A DNA stretch of 64,000 bases from Sambucus nigra (lineage: Eukaryota > Streptophyta > Magnoliopsida > Dipsacales > Adoxaceae). The DNA lies in the NCBI GenBank assembly GCA_949130495.1, contig OX422215.1, forward strand, positions 67,533,244-67,597,243. The letters are read 5' to 3'. The first letter of the stretch is position 1. Each line of letters opens with the position of its first letter. A program made the translations under genes and the position numbers. The notes beneath the pieces are model-generated. The model searched no databases, was not told the origin of the DNA, and worked only from the letters and a program-made list of their open reading frames with translations. Of the stretch, positions 25,501 through 38,230 are shown one piece after another.

Positions 25501-28500
25501 CGCATGAACCAATGGCTACTGGGGGCCTCGACTATCTCATCATCTTCTCAGTCCTACCAGGAATATATGTTCACTCGTCAAGGAATGGATTTTAGTCTCT
25601 ACCGTCGTGCACCTTATTTTGGACCCCATGATAACTTTATGGCCGCTCTTGCTCACTTTGAGGAGAAACTTATTGCCAAAATTTTTTAGTAACCCCATCT
25701 GGGGTTAGGTGAGTCTACTGATTTTCCCATCATTCTTATTGATTTTATTCTTAGAGATAGGGTGGATTGTGGCGATTTTCCTCATTCTAATGTCGCACTC
25801 AAGGCTACGATAGAATCCCCTGAGGAGTGGGCTACTTGGGTTGATTATATTCATGTCCTCCCTTCTTATAAGGTTGGTATCGAGGGACTTGGACTCCTCA
25901 CTATAGTTAAGACTTCAAAATCTTGCACTATGTCTAAACATGGCTCCATAAAGCAGAGAGTCCCATGTGTTTGTAACTGGCTAGTGTGAGTTCACTATTA
26001 CTATGGAGGATGTTTGTGAGTTATTTGCCCTTCCTTTCTTGGGGGGACATATTTTCACTGACATCTATGAGGACCCCCTTTAGCAGGAGATGATAGAAGA
26101 ACAATATTCAGTTATTTCTGAGCGCTCGATGTATGTGGCTATTAATGTCACTAGCTTTACTAAGCATAATTTTACTAAATGACAGAGATACTGGTTTAGA
26201 GATTTTGAGCAGCCACCCAAGGGAGAGACTTCTAGCAGAGTTCTCAAAAGTCAGGATGTTCCAAAATTTCACTCCCCCTCACACTTAGCCACTTTTCTGG
26301 TTAGTTTCCTGAGTAGGTTCTTACTTTCTGGTAATCCAGAGGACTTTCCTCATGATCTTCTTTCCAGATTAGCTGTGAGGCTGGCACAAGGGAGGTCGGT
26401 ACCCCTTTCTACCTTCACCCTTGGATCTCTTTATACTTGGCTGGATCGTGCCCATGTAGACGTTGAGAGGTCTTGTGGCCGCCATGATGCAGCCAATTTT
26501 TCTAATTCCCTTATCTCGATGGCTTTCTTATTTGAGCATTTTCCCCATTTCGGTTCGAAATCAAAGGCCTATGATAGTGGTGTTTCTCGCCTCGCGAGGT
26601 GGCATAAGAAGGCCCCTAAGAAGCCCTTGGGGTCTCTGATTGATGATATTGATGATTTTTGTTTTTGCCTTTACAACAAACGTCTCGGTGGCACTTTTAG
26701 CTGGATTTCTTTCCTGAGTGATGTTGGAAATTTTTATTGCCCTTCAGATGCGGATTCTATCTTTTCTTACCCACATATCAATGTGGTGACGATGCTATTA
26801 CCGGGCCTTCTTCCTTCTTTAACTGAGTTGGTCAGGGCACTGAGTTTTATCACTCCGAGCGAGTAAGGAGACATTTTTGTTATAACTAGGGTATTCACAC
26901 CCCTTCTTACCCCTTGAACGGTGACCCTTTGAAGTTCTATTTGGAGGCATATAGGAATTTTACTTTCCATGGGATGCTCCATAGGGTGATCCACTTGGGA
27001 GGATATATGTGCCTCCCCATGATCACTTACCCTCTTTCACCTCTTCCTGGTTCCAATTTTAGCAGTGGCAGGTTCTTCTTATTCAAAAATACGTAGGGAG
27101 GACCTCCTCATGATACCATTCCCACCAAGTACATCAAGGCGCAGTTGTTAATCAGAAGAACTCAAAAAGAAATTTGGCATCTCAGCACTACTCCTAAGAC
27201 ACCTTTCGAACAAGTTGTTCATATCTTAGTGTAGCCTCTTCTTGATGACTCTACCCATCCAAAGAAAATCGAGCCACAGTCTCCCAAATCTAAACGTCAG
27301 TCCAAAGATAAATGGAAGGAAAAAGATTTTATTATGTGTAAGAGAAAGCACACAGACACAGACGTGTCAAATTTCATCCTAGCTACTACCAGTGTCCCAT
27401 CCCCCCCTCTCATGTGAGGACTAGGGTTGCCAAGAAAAAAAAAGGATTATTACTGATGATTTTTCTCCTTCTGCACTGGACTATGGGTAAGATACTGATG
27501 ATCTTGGAGTCGAGGATACTTATAGGACAATTCGAGCGCGGGGTTATGAGGCTCTGGGATTTTTCTCTCAGGAGACACTTATTACATCTACTCCAATTGC
27601 AAAAGGTACTATACCCAAATATTTTTTACTTAGTGAAATTGGCTCTCATGGAGATTCACATGCTGGTTCCCCCTCCCACTCATTGGAAGAGGAACTAGTT
27701 GACTATGGAAGCACACCTTCCTACGATGATCACAGTTCTTCTTCAAATGATGTGGATGGCCTAGACTTCCATAGTAAAAGCACTACTGACATTTGTGCTT
27801 TGTTATCAATTTTGAGGGAGTCTTCTAGTGACGACGAGACGCTGCATTCTCCATCAGGTACTAGCTCTACTGCCAAACCCCTTCCATATGGACAGACTAT
27901 GCGTACTTCTATTGTAAGTCTTTCTTTATTTGGACTTTTATTTGCATGATTTTCTTCTCTTTTCATCATTAACCCATTTACTAATTTTTTTTCTTGCGAT
28001 GCTTTCACGAGTTACTTCTGCTGAGACGAGTGGCCCCTCACCTCCTCCACTTTCTCGTGCTCCTTTACAGTGAGAGAGAAATTATATGCCAATTTCCTCT
28101 AGAGACCTTTATAGGGAGGTTTGTTACTTCATCCCCTCTCAGTCAACCTTTCTTTCTTTTTAAAGCTTTTATAATCATGACGTACACCTATCTTGATTTG
28201 TACTGCTTTTCTATTTTGAAACTTTCGTCTGTGCATCCTACTAGCATGAGGGTCACTTCTATGGTCTCGCGTTCTGCTTAGGTATCTCACAGATTTCCTT
28301 TAAGTGTCTAGTTTCACTGTTCTCTTCCTTTTTTTAATTTATTTCTCATGTATTCTCTATTTATTTATATTTACAGAGGGTTGTGCCTTCCAGTCCTGCT
28401 ACCTAATCTTTCGATATTCCAGCAATATGCACTTCTGAAGCTGAGCCCCCTGCTTCCTCACTCTCGTAGGTATGCATGTTCTCTTGCCCCCCACCCTCGC

Positions 28501-29635
28501 CTTTTATTACTTTACCTTTTATGTTTATCCTTGTGGTTTGTACTCCCTTTATAATTTGTCAATTTCATCCCTCATGGCCTCCCTTCCACTGAAGAGAGTC
28601 TTCCTTGTTCTGGGATTACTATCCTAGAGTTACCTCCCTCAGGTAGGATTTCTATATCCAGGTTCTGCATCTCCATGGATGGTAGGCCTTTGGTCCAGCC
28701 TATTCCTCACGGGCCGGTATTTATTGTGGCCTCCACTATCAAGCCCATTTCCCAAGCTTCTTCTTCTCCTCGGGTACTGGTAGCTTCTTCTCCCATTTTA
28801 TTTGTAGTAATGGAAGTTCCTAGTATATTTATGATGAACAGGTCACTACCATAGTCTTTATTGTGGCAGTGATCATTTTTCGCTCTTCCTCTTTAGCGGG
28901 GGCTTAGGTATTTCTTTATCCTTCTGCCTTTGGCTTCTCTACCTAGCTTATAATGACGAGCCCCTTTTCTTTTCTCTTTTTTTATCTTCAACTTGATCAT
29001 GGCACCACTTTATTAGTGCCTCCCGCTACTACTTCTCCAGCAGCCCCTACTGCAGCTGAGTCGCTCTGCCCTACTACTTCTAGCGAGGGTCCTATCATAG
29101 TTCCTCCTCTGGTAGCTATTTACAATGGGGATCTTTACATTTTATATATGCTTATTTTCTTGAGGTAAATGATTTGATAACACTTGTTTCGTTTTCTTCA
29201 TTTATAGGCTAGTTTTGTAGAGGCCTATTTATATGTCGCGCCTGTTGCGAGTGTTTCGGAGGCAGACCCTCGGGCATCCCTCACAGCGCCCCCGTGACTA
29301 CTGTGAGAGTAATCGCTCAGGTATCATGTATTTCTTGTATGAGAGTATCTATTTTTGCGCCATCCTTTTAAGTCATATTCTTTCTAATCTTGTTATCAGG
29401 TTTGCAGAACTGAGGTCCCTATGTCTGCGGGGGCCTGTTATTAGTTCTGCTCCCATTACTATAGGGCCTCCGTCTAGTGTCCCGAATGAAGCTATCCAGG
29501 AAAATACTAGGTTTGCTATACTTTTCAAATTTGCTTATATTGTGCAAATGTTTGCAAACACTTAATTGTTTCCCTGTTCTCAGGCTAGTGTTGCAATTGT
29601 TCCGTTGACTATGGAACATATTGGGGTGGTAGATG

Positions 29636-29985
29636 CGAAGAAAGTATTATACTGTCATACCTTCCTCTCTTTCTGCTCCCCCTTTTTCTTCTTGCTTTTA
29701 CTGCGCAAGTAGGCTCACCTTCACCCTTATTTCATTATTTCCAAGTTAATGAGACAGCTACTCCGATAACTGTGGAGATTCTTGCAGAGATAGTTGTGGG
29801 AGAGGTATTGTGTTGTCATACCTTCTCTCTTTTTATATTTCCTTTTTCTTCTTTCTTTTGTTATGAAAGTATTCTCACCTTCACCATTGTTTCATTGTTT
29901 CTAGGTTAGTGAGGCAGCTGCTCCTAGTTCTATGAAATATGTAGAGAGTGTTGTGCTACGCACTCCTCAGGTATTTGACTGTCAT
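29636..29985 (+). repeat. Tandemly duplicated intron-exon unit in the PMD gene tail
   Basis: 29640-29800 and 29800-29985 share the order TATTxTGxTGTCATACCTT, a T/C-rich intron, TCTCACCTTCACC, TTTCATT, then an acceptor and GTTA(A/G)TGA(G)GCAGCTxCTCC. The second unit is also part of the larger 645-bp duplication. So the short Ser/Ala/Pro exons multiplied together with their introns. Confidence 0.7.
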
Positions 29986-30387
29986 ACCCAAGTTACTTTT
30001 AGTTGTTTGGTTTCATAAACTTCCTTTTTTTAACTTATAAATCATATTCATATTGCTCGTTGCTATTTTTTTTTTGCTTAACCTATCATCCCTCATCCAA
30101 CTGATTCCCCCCGCCTAGGTGGCAGCATACTCACCCCCTGAGCATTAGGGTAAGCTTTCTATCATAGCCTTTTTAGAGTCTGAGCATAGTTGTCCTTTGT
30201 TTCCTTTTCTCTCTTGACTTATCATGGTTATTTATTTTCAGGATCCTATTGGTGAGTCTATCGGGGTAGCTAACGAGGGGCATCGTAGTTTTGGGGCCAC
30301 TCCTACAGCTGGTGATGTTGATTCTGGCGGGGAGTCTTCTTTCCTCCCTTTTGAGATAGAGTCTCTCCATTCAGAGGGTGAGACTGA

Positions 30388-33269
30388 TGTAATACCCCGT
30401 ACTTTTATGGATATTTATTTATGGGATTAATTAAATTAAATGTGAATTAATTGGGAATTAATCCGGATAAAATACTAGCGAGATGTGAGTTGGTATTTGA
30501 TTATAATGTGTATATATGGAAATATATGAATATTGAAATTGTCGCGAGATAGAAATACGGCTATTTGGGAAATTTTGTTGGGACGGATGTGACAGTCGCG
30601 TCAGGAATGTAATTATTTTAATTAAAAAGTGTAATTTTATTTTTATCAACCGAATGGTCATTTTGAGTGCACCAACGCGTCCGGAAGGGTCGAAATAGTC
30701 AGAAAACACTAGCCGGGGGTTTAGTTTGGGTCCCGGGGCATTATTAGGCCATACCGGCAACTTAAAAGGGTATTTTGGTAATTTCGGAATTTGGGAAATT
30801 TTGGCCAACGAATTTTGGGAATTAAAAATAGGGAATTTAATGACCCACTAACCCATTACCAACACTTAACTGATTAGATGGCAACGGGAGTTTTAGGAGA
30901 AGTTAGGAGAAGTTCCAAAGAGAAAACACAACCTCCATCTTCAACCTTCAACCTTGGGAGAAAAGAGAAAGAGAGCAACCTTCAACATTCTACACCAAAT
31001 TCTGAGAATAATCCAAGGCAAGTGGTTTAATTACGTTAATTTCAAGCGAATGCTTCTTCCATGTTTAGAAATTTATATAATTGCATTGTATTGGGAGTCT
31101 TGTAAAAACTCATGTAATTGGAGTTATAAATTCATGTTTTGATAAAGAGATTTCATGTAGAATTGTGTTTGGGCGATTATATTGTTAGAAATATATCTTC
31201 TATGTTACAAAAAAGGATTTAATTATGGATATTGATGACTTTAATTTTCTAGGGTTCATACTCATAAGGTTTGGGGGAAAATTGGGAGATTTGATAATTG
31301 GGTGTTGTTTAGGGAGATTTGACCCCATAAATATGTTAAAATACGACCTAAGTATGTTTAGGAATGATTAGAAACCTTGAACTACTGTTGGAATGATGTT
31401 TAGATGAGATTAGAGGTGAAGAAAATTGGGAAAAACGAGATAGGATAATTCTGGGCTCGAAACAGTCACCTCGTTAGAAGGCCTGCCCAGGTCGTTCGAA
31501 CGAGCTTCTAACGAGTTGACAGCTTGACTTCTAACGAGTTGGATGTTCGTTCGATGCCTTTCGTTCGAACGAGATCTCGTTAGATGCCCACTTCGTTCGA
31601 ACGAACTCTCGTTCGAACGAGACTTCTAACGAGTTGACAGAATGGCCTTTTGGCCTGATTTGATTTCTAGTGTCCCGTAACCTTATTTAATTGCAGAGAT
31701 AACATTCCCTTGATGACTAATTGATATAGTTGGGATATTTGGGATATATTGAGGAGTAAAACATAGGAGTGTGATTTGAATTAAATGATAATTGTGGATT
31801 AGGACGTGAGTGACTAATTACGATGTGAGAATAATTGACGACTTAAATATTTGTATTAACCGGGGATATGTGAATTGTGTAACATTATAAGTTGGTATGA
31901 GAATAAGAAGTATACCACTAATAAATTATGGAAATTACTAAGATGTGTGCATGCTTAGTATATATGATTTTATGTGTATAACATACCTACCATACTTGCT
32001 ATCACGGGAGGTTTGCGTTCGCTTAGGGCCATCTAATCTTTGTGTAACTACGGGGGGGATTTAGATTGGTACCTCGAGGACATAGGTCAGAGAAGGACTT
32101 ATTGGGAAGTTAATAAGTCTGCTGATCGTGGGAGCGTAGGTATGTGAGTGACCAATGTGATGTGATTGTGTTCGCCTCCATTGTTTGTGATTGTTGTTAT
32201 CTGAGAACGATTCCTGAGAGATTCGGAATGCGTGATCCTTATGTACGTGATGTACCTGGATGGATACCAGAGTATGTGTGCACCGCAGCTTAGTCTCGGG
32301 GTGCTAGTATTGTATATTTATGACGTGAATAATATACGGTTAAACGATGAGAATTTTCATGTTTATATTGTGTAGTGTAATTATCGTAATAATCGCTGAA
32401 GATAAAAAGGGTTAATCTGTAGTGAACTGTATTGCTAATAATTGAGAATTAGAGAATTAAAGTAAAGCTCTCTTGTTAATTGATAACGTTGGGATTTATA
32501 GTGCGAATCGAGTAGAAGGGTTAGAACTTATGTCGGTTTAGTTAGATATGGATATCACTTGATGGGTACGGTACGTTAGGAGTGCACAATTAGTCGAGAG
32601 GTGAGTATTTCATGTGAGAGCACGTCCTAACATGTATTTTGCATTCATTGTTTTAATGTTTTTAAATCACTTGTTGTTTTTAAAATACTCTCCACTTTCG
32701 GGCTCTAACCCGTTTGCTTTCAAATCTATTTTTTTGTAAAAACCTTTTAGTGCCCAGCCACAAGGACACCATGCATAGGAATTTCATTCAGGTGACGAGC
32801 TGTAGCTGTTGTGGAAGTTACAGGGCCTTGATAGTAGAGGCCTCCCTTTTCTAGTCTCGACTCCATATTCAGTTTTCATCATTTGCAGGGCATGTCGCCC
32901 ATTTCTATTAGAGACATTTCATATTTCAGTTATTCAGATTTTGGTTTGTACTTAATTCAGTATGCAGGCTTGTCGTATTAATTTTCTTCTTGGGATTGTT
33001 GTGAGGAGTTTTTCCTCCAGACTTATTATTATTTGTTGGTTACTTTATTGAGACTTTATGGTGTATGGTTATGTTATTCTTTCATTATTATTTTATTGCA
33101 TGTTAATCAGACTTAATTTAAAATTTGACATCTTACTTTTTAAATACTAGGTGGTTAGTAATTATTAAAATGTTTTCGACAGTGATGCTATTAACTAAAC
33201 CAACTTGGCATTTTGTATTAATTTAATAAAGGAGTAGCTACCCGTTATTTAATTAGTCGGGGTGTCACA
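30388..33269 (+). mobile_element. Solo LTR of a Tekay/Del-like element (LTR2), perfect target duplication
   Basis: 2882 bp, from TGTAATACCCCGTAC to GTCGGGGTGTCACA. The first 30 bases match solo LTR1 almost exactly, and its tail (GACAGTGATGCT) matches too. Flanks are ACTGA at 30383-30387 and ACTGA at 33270-33274. The empty site is seen in the neighbouring duplicate (GGTGACACTGAGG at 33909). It is the youngest-looking insertion of the nest. Confidence 0.95.
31493..31619 (+). repeat. Four CGTTCGAACG palindromes in LTR2
   Basis: Perfect decamers at 31493, 31562, 31594 and 31610, mixed with repeated CTTCTAACGAGTTGACAG (31505, 31623), TCTCGTTAGATGCC (31575) and similar half-sites (CTCGTTAGAAG at 31470). 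The layout alternates palindromes with direct repeats of the half-site. Confidence 0.9.
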
Positions 33270-34380
33270 ACTGAGGTGGAGGCTCCTGCTACTTTCATGA
33301 GAAGATTGTGGCGCGAGGAGCAGCCTGGAGGGAGAGGTATTGTGTTGTCATACCTTCTCTCTTTTTATATTTCCTTTTTCTTCTTTATTTTGTTATGAAA
33401 GTATTCTCACCTTCACCATTGTTTCATTGTTTCTAGGTTAGTGAGGCAGCTGCTCCTAGTTCTATGAAATAGGTAGAGAGTGTTGTGCTACGCACTCCTC
33501 AGGTATTTGACTGTCATACCCAAGTTACTTTTAGTTGTTTGGTTTCATAAACTTCCTTTTTTCAACTTATAAATCATATTCATATTGCTCGTTGCTATTT
33601 TTTTTTGCTTAACCTATCATCCCTCATCCAACTGATTCCCCTAGCCTAGGTGGCAGCATACTCACCCCCTGAGCATCAGGGTAAGCTTTCTATCATAGCC
33701 TTTTTAGAGTCTGAGCATAGTTGTCCTTTTTTTCCTTTTCTCTCTTGACTTATCATGGTTATTTATTTTCAGGATCCTATCGGTGAGTCTATCGGGGTAG
33801 CTGACGAGGGGCATCGTAGTTTTGGGGCCACTCCTACAGCTGGTGATGTTGATTCTGATGGGGAGTCTTCTTTCCTCACTTTTTAGATAGAGTCTCTCCA
33901 TTCAGAGGGTGACACTGAGGTGGAGGCTCCTGCGACTTTCATGAGCAGATTGTGGCGCGTGGAGCAGTTTGGACACTTTAGGACACGTGAGCGCCAGATC
34001 TTATATTTGATTTTGAAGCATCACCCTGAGACATTCACATCCTAAAGTGTGCTTTATATTGATAGTCTCACAGTGTTCAACCTGAAGTCCCTTGCCAGCC
34101 ATATTCTTTATTTCTGGGCTACTTCTCCCTCCGCACTAACCAGTGCCTCCACCCTGCTATTCTTGGATGCTCTACGTGATCTGCAACAGTTTTACCATTT
34201 CCAACTAGGTTGACTTGATGCTGGAGTCCGTCATTTTCTGAGCATTCCCTTTCGAAATATGGTGAGGCTTCATACATCTATGCAGTCTAAGACCAAGCAG
34301 CGGCAGGCTGAGGCTGATAGGATCGGAGGTCAGATTACGTCATTTCAGTCCCGGCTTGACATAATTCACAAATGTAAATA

Positions 34381-34879
34381 AATAAAAATGATTGTTTTCT
34401 TAGAGACATGGCCCCTGGTTTGCGGGGTCCTCATTCAAAACAATTTGTTAAGAACATTTGTTCAAAAAAAAATATTTATTTTTATTACTGGGAAGATATC
34501 CTCCTGGTTTGGTGACAAAAAAAATTATCTGCTATGTCTGGAAGGACTTTTAAAAATATACTTTTCTGTTAGGATGGATGAACCCCCCCAAGTCTAATGA
34601 ACAAAGTTTTTTGTATCATAGACCCTCTTCTAGCCTAGTAGAGGGTATTATTTATTTTATTTCTTTTAACAAAATATTCTGGTTCATCTACCTCATACAG
34701 CAGGCAAGTAAAAAAATAAGCATTGTCATGCCATGATCAAAAACAACTGCTATTCATTTCTTTTCATATTGTGTATTGGTTACAAGACTATGCTGCTCTT
34801 ATCATTTTTACAAAAGTACTTTTTTAGTGTTAGAGCAAGAAGCTCAAATTCTTTAAAAACAAATTAATTTGACAAAACT
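34381..34879. other. Spacer between PMD gene and integrase of element C
   Basis: AT-rich, no gene seen. The two transcription units converge here, so both polyadenylation regions should lie in it; AATAAA at 34379-34384 is a candidate signal for the plus-strand gene. Confidence 0.5.
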
Positions 34880-36034
34880 AGGCATAATACCTCTTCAGCC
34901 ACTTGCAATTGAAGGATTGGAGACAGTCACTCTCTGGCTCCGAAACCTGGTAGTACCCTGATTTTCCTACCCCATTACTACAAAGGGGCCTTCCCAGTTG
35001 GGTTTAAACTTTGACACCGACATACTACAGAGGTGATGAGTGTATGTGTTAAGGACTAAGTCTCCCACTTGAAACTCTCTGGGCTTGACTAAGTTCTCAT
35101 AAGCTCTAGACAGTTACTGTGTATAGACTTTGAAGTTCTCTTTTACCCTATCTTTGTGCTCGTCTAGTGCCTCTAATTGCACGTGTCGTGGATGAGGGAT
35201 GAGTCAATTTCTTAAAGAGACCCTAGTTAAGGGTACCGCCAGTTCCACCGGTAGGACAACTTTGGTCCCATACACAAGTGAGAATGGGGTAAACACGGTC
35301 GACTTTCTCTTTGAAGTGCAGTAAGACTATAACACCATGGGTAGCTTCTCATCCCATGACAATGGCATATCTCCTAATATATTTTTTAGGATATTGATCA
35401 AGTTCTTATTTGTGGCCTCCGCTTGGCCATTCCCCTTAGGGTAAGAGATCGTTGAGATATTGTACACAATCTTCTACTTATCCGTGAGAAGTGCCATCTC
35501 CTTGCACACGAATTATTTCCCATTATCTGTGAGGATTACTTTGGGTATACCAAACCTACAAATGATATATTCCTTTATAAGCTGGGTCACCACCTGGGCA
35601 GTCACTCTCCTAAGGGGTAAGGCTTCTGCCCATTTGGTATACAACTCCATAGCGATGATAATGAAAGCTTTTCCATGAAAGGCTGGGCTGATTTTTCCCA
35701 CCAGATCTTGGAAAGCTATATACTTCTTCACATAACCAATGGAATCAGCCTTCATGTTTGGCCAATAATACCCCAACGTCATCAACTGATCATACAGTTT
35801 GGCACATCCCATGTGGGAAGGCTCATGGGCCTCCTTAAACAGTCTTCCTACATCCTGTTGTAACCGGCGATACAGAGGGACATCAGAATCCCCTAAATGG
35901 TTCTCATGCATCACTGCCAACCTCTCTCTTGCTTCCTCTTCTTCTACCCACCTTGATAAGAACCCACCAGGTCTCTTATAATAAAGTGCTTCCTGCAGTA
36001 GGTTGTAGTTAGACAGTTCTATCATCTTCATCAT
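34880..36034 (-). pseudogene. Integrase of element C
   Basis: An open piece 36034-35513 holds the N-terminal zinc-binding region (EAHEPSHMGCAKLYDQL ... YYWPNMKAD), the core start 'FQDLVGKISP' with the first catalytic Asp, 'YTKWAEALPL' and 'FGIPKVILTDNGK' with the second Asp. Past a stop, the same strand continues 'YPKGNGQAEATNKN' near 35420 (catalytic Glu), 'GTKVVLPVEL' near 35260, and the C-terminal 'FQVGDLVLN' near 35065 and 'KFKPNWEGPFVV' near 35005. All three D, D, E residues are present, yet several stops interrupt it. The His-Cys finger is partly altered (the second Cys pair region reads KKYIAFQ). Confidence 0.85.
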
Positions 36035-36052
36035 TCATTCCCTTGTTTCTAG

Positions 36053-36960
36053 CTACTTTACAATCAGGTACCTCCAGTCCTCTAGCTGATCACTTGGGAA
36101 TAAGGACTTCACTGTGGTAGGCATCGTTCTACGCCGTGCTGTGATAGTCGCCTCCAACTCATCCATGTCTAATTTATGGGCTATTATAGCTAGCGCGTCA
36201 GGATGCTTATTCATTGTTCGTGCATGCCTCTCAATGGTCACTTCCAGGAACTGTCCCAGAAACTTCTGTATTATGGATTTGTATGGTGCCAAGTTGGCAT
36301 GTTTGAGGTAGAACTCCCCATTAACCTGTTTTTCCACTAGGTTAGAGTCCCCTCATATACATAATACTCTAATGACTCTTCGAAGTGCTTCCAATATACC
36401 CAAAATGAGGGCCTCATACTAAGCCTCATTGTTCGAGCATTTGCAATCTAGCTTGAAGGAAAGAGTTATCTTTTTTTTCTATTTGAGAGAATAATTCTCG
36501 CACCTCACGCTTTCTGTGTGCTAGAGCCATCAAACTCCATCTCCTACTTCTCCATCTCTTCTACCACGCATGCTTGGAAATTTTCCCTAGGTAAATCTTC
36601 ACTAGGAGGCTTAAAATTCCCACTTGGGAAGTGGGACAACAGATCAATAACTGCTTGAATTTTAATTTCTTTGGGTACTATGCACTTCAGATCATACTCT
36701 GATAAAATTAAGAACCACCTCACTGCCCGCCCTATCAGGACCGTCTGTGCCAAGAGGTACTTAATAGGGTCACACTTAGTGACTATATGGACTGTAAAGG
36801 CTAGCAGGTAGTGTCTCAACTTTGAGCCATGAAGACTAGGGGAAGGCAGTGTCTCTTCACATTGGTATATCTTGATTTTGTACCTGAGATTACCCTTGAC
36901 AAGTAGTACACCGGTTTCTCTACTCCTTCCTTCTCTTAAGCCTACAGTTCTCCTATAGAC
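36053..36960 (-). pseudogene. Dual RNase H region of element C (Tat type)
   Basis: 36819-36544 ends the first RNase H (QTVLIGRAVRWFLILSEYD; IKIQAVIDLLSHFP). 36337-36053 ends a second one (VNGEFYLKHANLAPY, ERHARTMNKHPDALAIIAHKL), the extra 'archaeal-type' RNase H that marks Tat elements. The start of the second domain (36340-36540) can be followed only in pieces; 'KLDCKCSNNEA' is near 36440. Stops separate the parts. Confidence 0.75.
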
Positions 36961-37199
36961 CTTTATGTTGAAGTGAGGTGGAGCAGCAGTGGTGCCCCAA
37001 CCTCCGGCAAGATCATCGTGGATGGAGAGGTTAAAATTTATTTGATCTTCTCAAAGCATTTTTTATGTTCCTCCCCCTGGTCCACTTGTTTTTTTTCTTT
37101 TAGCAGGGGTGTAAATGGGTGGGTCACCTCCACTAGTGCAGGTATGAACCTTCTTAGGTAGAACACATTTCCTAAGAAGCTCTTGAGTTGCCTCTAACT

Positions 37200-37960
37200 C
37201 TTTATAGGTGGCATCATCACGATGTACTTCTTCTTTTCTGCATCAACTTGCACCCCCTGTCTATTCACTACATACCCCAAAAACTTCCATGAAGTGACCC
37301 TAAGGCACACTTCGAGGGGTTCATCCTCATCTTATACATACGGCATCTCTCAAACACTATCCAGAGGTCTTATATATGCTTCCTTTCTCTCTTGGACTTC
37401 ACCACCAGGTCATCCACATAGAATTCCAGTATATCATGAAACAAATCATGTAATATTGCCATCATGGTCTGCTGGTAGGTAGCCTCAGCGCTCTTCAATC
37501 CGAATGGCATGATTGTATAATGAATATTTCCCAATAACGTGTGGAAGACAATCTTCTCCGCATCTGTTGGGTCCATCTTAATCTGATTATAGTTGACATA
37601 TCGATCCATAAAACTATACATTTCATGGACTGTGGTTGCATCTACTAAGATGTCTATACTAAGCAAGGTAAACTCATCCTTGGGACATGCTCGGTTTAAG
37701 TCAGGAAAGTCCACACAAATTCAAATCTGAATCTTGTCCTTCTTTACCACAGGTACAATATTGGGAGCCACATACGGTACTGGATGGGTTTAATGAACCT
37801 CAGTGCCAACAGTTTCTTTACTTCTGATTTTATCTTTAGGTCGAGCTCAGTTTTGTACGTATGAGTTGCTTGTCTGACTGGAAGAGCATTGGGAAAACAT
37901 TTAATTTGCGAGAGCTCACTTCTAGGTCTATCCCTGGCATCTCTGTGTATTTTCAAGAAA
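37200..37960 (-). pseudogene. Reverse transcriptase of element C
   Basis: 37956-37744 gives the finger region (TELDLKIKSEVKKLLALRFIKP). 37714-37370 gives 'FPDLNRACPKDEFTLLSID', 'YSFMDRYVNYNQIKM', 'TIMPFGLKSAEATYQQTM' and the catalytic 'FYVDDLVVKS' (Y-V-D-D). Downstream, 37330-37180, 'LRHTS...VCLRVTSWKFLGYVVN' style sequence continues the thumb in another frame. The catalytic box is intact but the frame is not. Confidence 0.85.
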
Positions 37961-38230
37961 ATACATTAGTGAACTCCTTGAGTAGGTTGATGAGCTCTCC
38001 CTTCTGCTTTGGATCAAGACTCTTGGAAATTAGGATGGGTCTACTTTCACCCCCTTCTACTCCCAAGTTAATTTTTCTAGCTCTTGTAGCTTCTCCCTAG
38101 GTCCATCTTGCATACACTTCGGAGCCTCTTCTGGTTCCTCAATATGTTCAATAATGTGGGACTCATCCACTACAAAGCACTCTGGTGTCGGGTCGGCGCT
38201 CTCATCCCAGAACGTCGCCTGCACAAATAT

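Larger units (their letters stand above)
29798..33973 (+). repeat. 645-bp tandem duplication, one copy split by a solo LTR
   Basis: Copy 1 is 29798-30387 plus 33275-33329; copy 2 is 33330-33973. Both start GGGAGAGGTATTGTG. By eye about twenty bases differ. Only copy 1 has the LTR, so duplication came before the insertion. The unit spans several small exons and introns of the antisense PMD gene. Confidence 0.9.
24836..34380 (+). pseudogene. Antisense spliced gene with plant mobile domain (PMD), broken
   Basis: N-terminal Ser/Thr-rich piece 24836-25156 (MDSSLLNTSSDVSTT), then a frameshift into GGSS decapeptide repeats (to 25500). PMD follows: 25504-25689 (FSLYRRAPYFGPHDNF), 25762-25989 (ESPEEWATWVDYIHVL), 25990-26080 (FTITMEDVCELFALPFLGG, the PMD hallmark), 26230-26866 (LATFLVSFLSRFLL; RLAQGRSVPLSTFTLGSLY; LDRAHVDVE; HFGSKSKAYDSG) and 26914-27096. 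From 27683 on come short Ser/Pro/Thr-rich exons separated by GT...AG introns (donor GTAAGT at 27914), then a charged, helical C terminus near 33905-34380 (VRLHTSMQSKTKQRQAEADR). PMD proteins such as host MAIN/MAIL1 act in transposon silencing and development; what this copy did is unknown. Frameshifts, stops and an inserted LTR make it a pseudogene. Confidence 0.75.

Noticed and set aside
7651..31619. Reading the palindromes as heat-shock elements
   Set aside because: Heat-shock sites need GAA and TTC blocks two bases apart. Here the half-sites are separated by zero or four bases, so the match fails.
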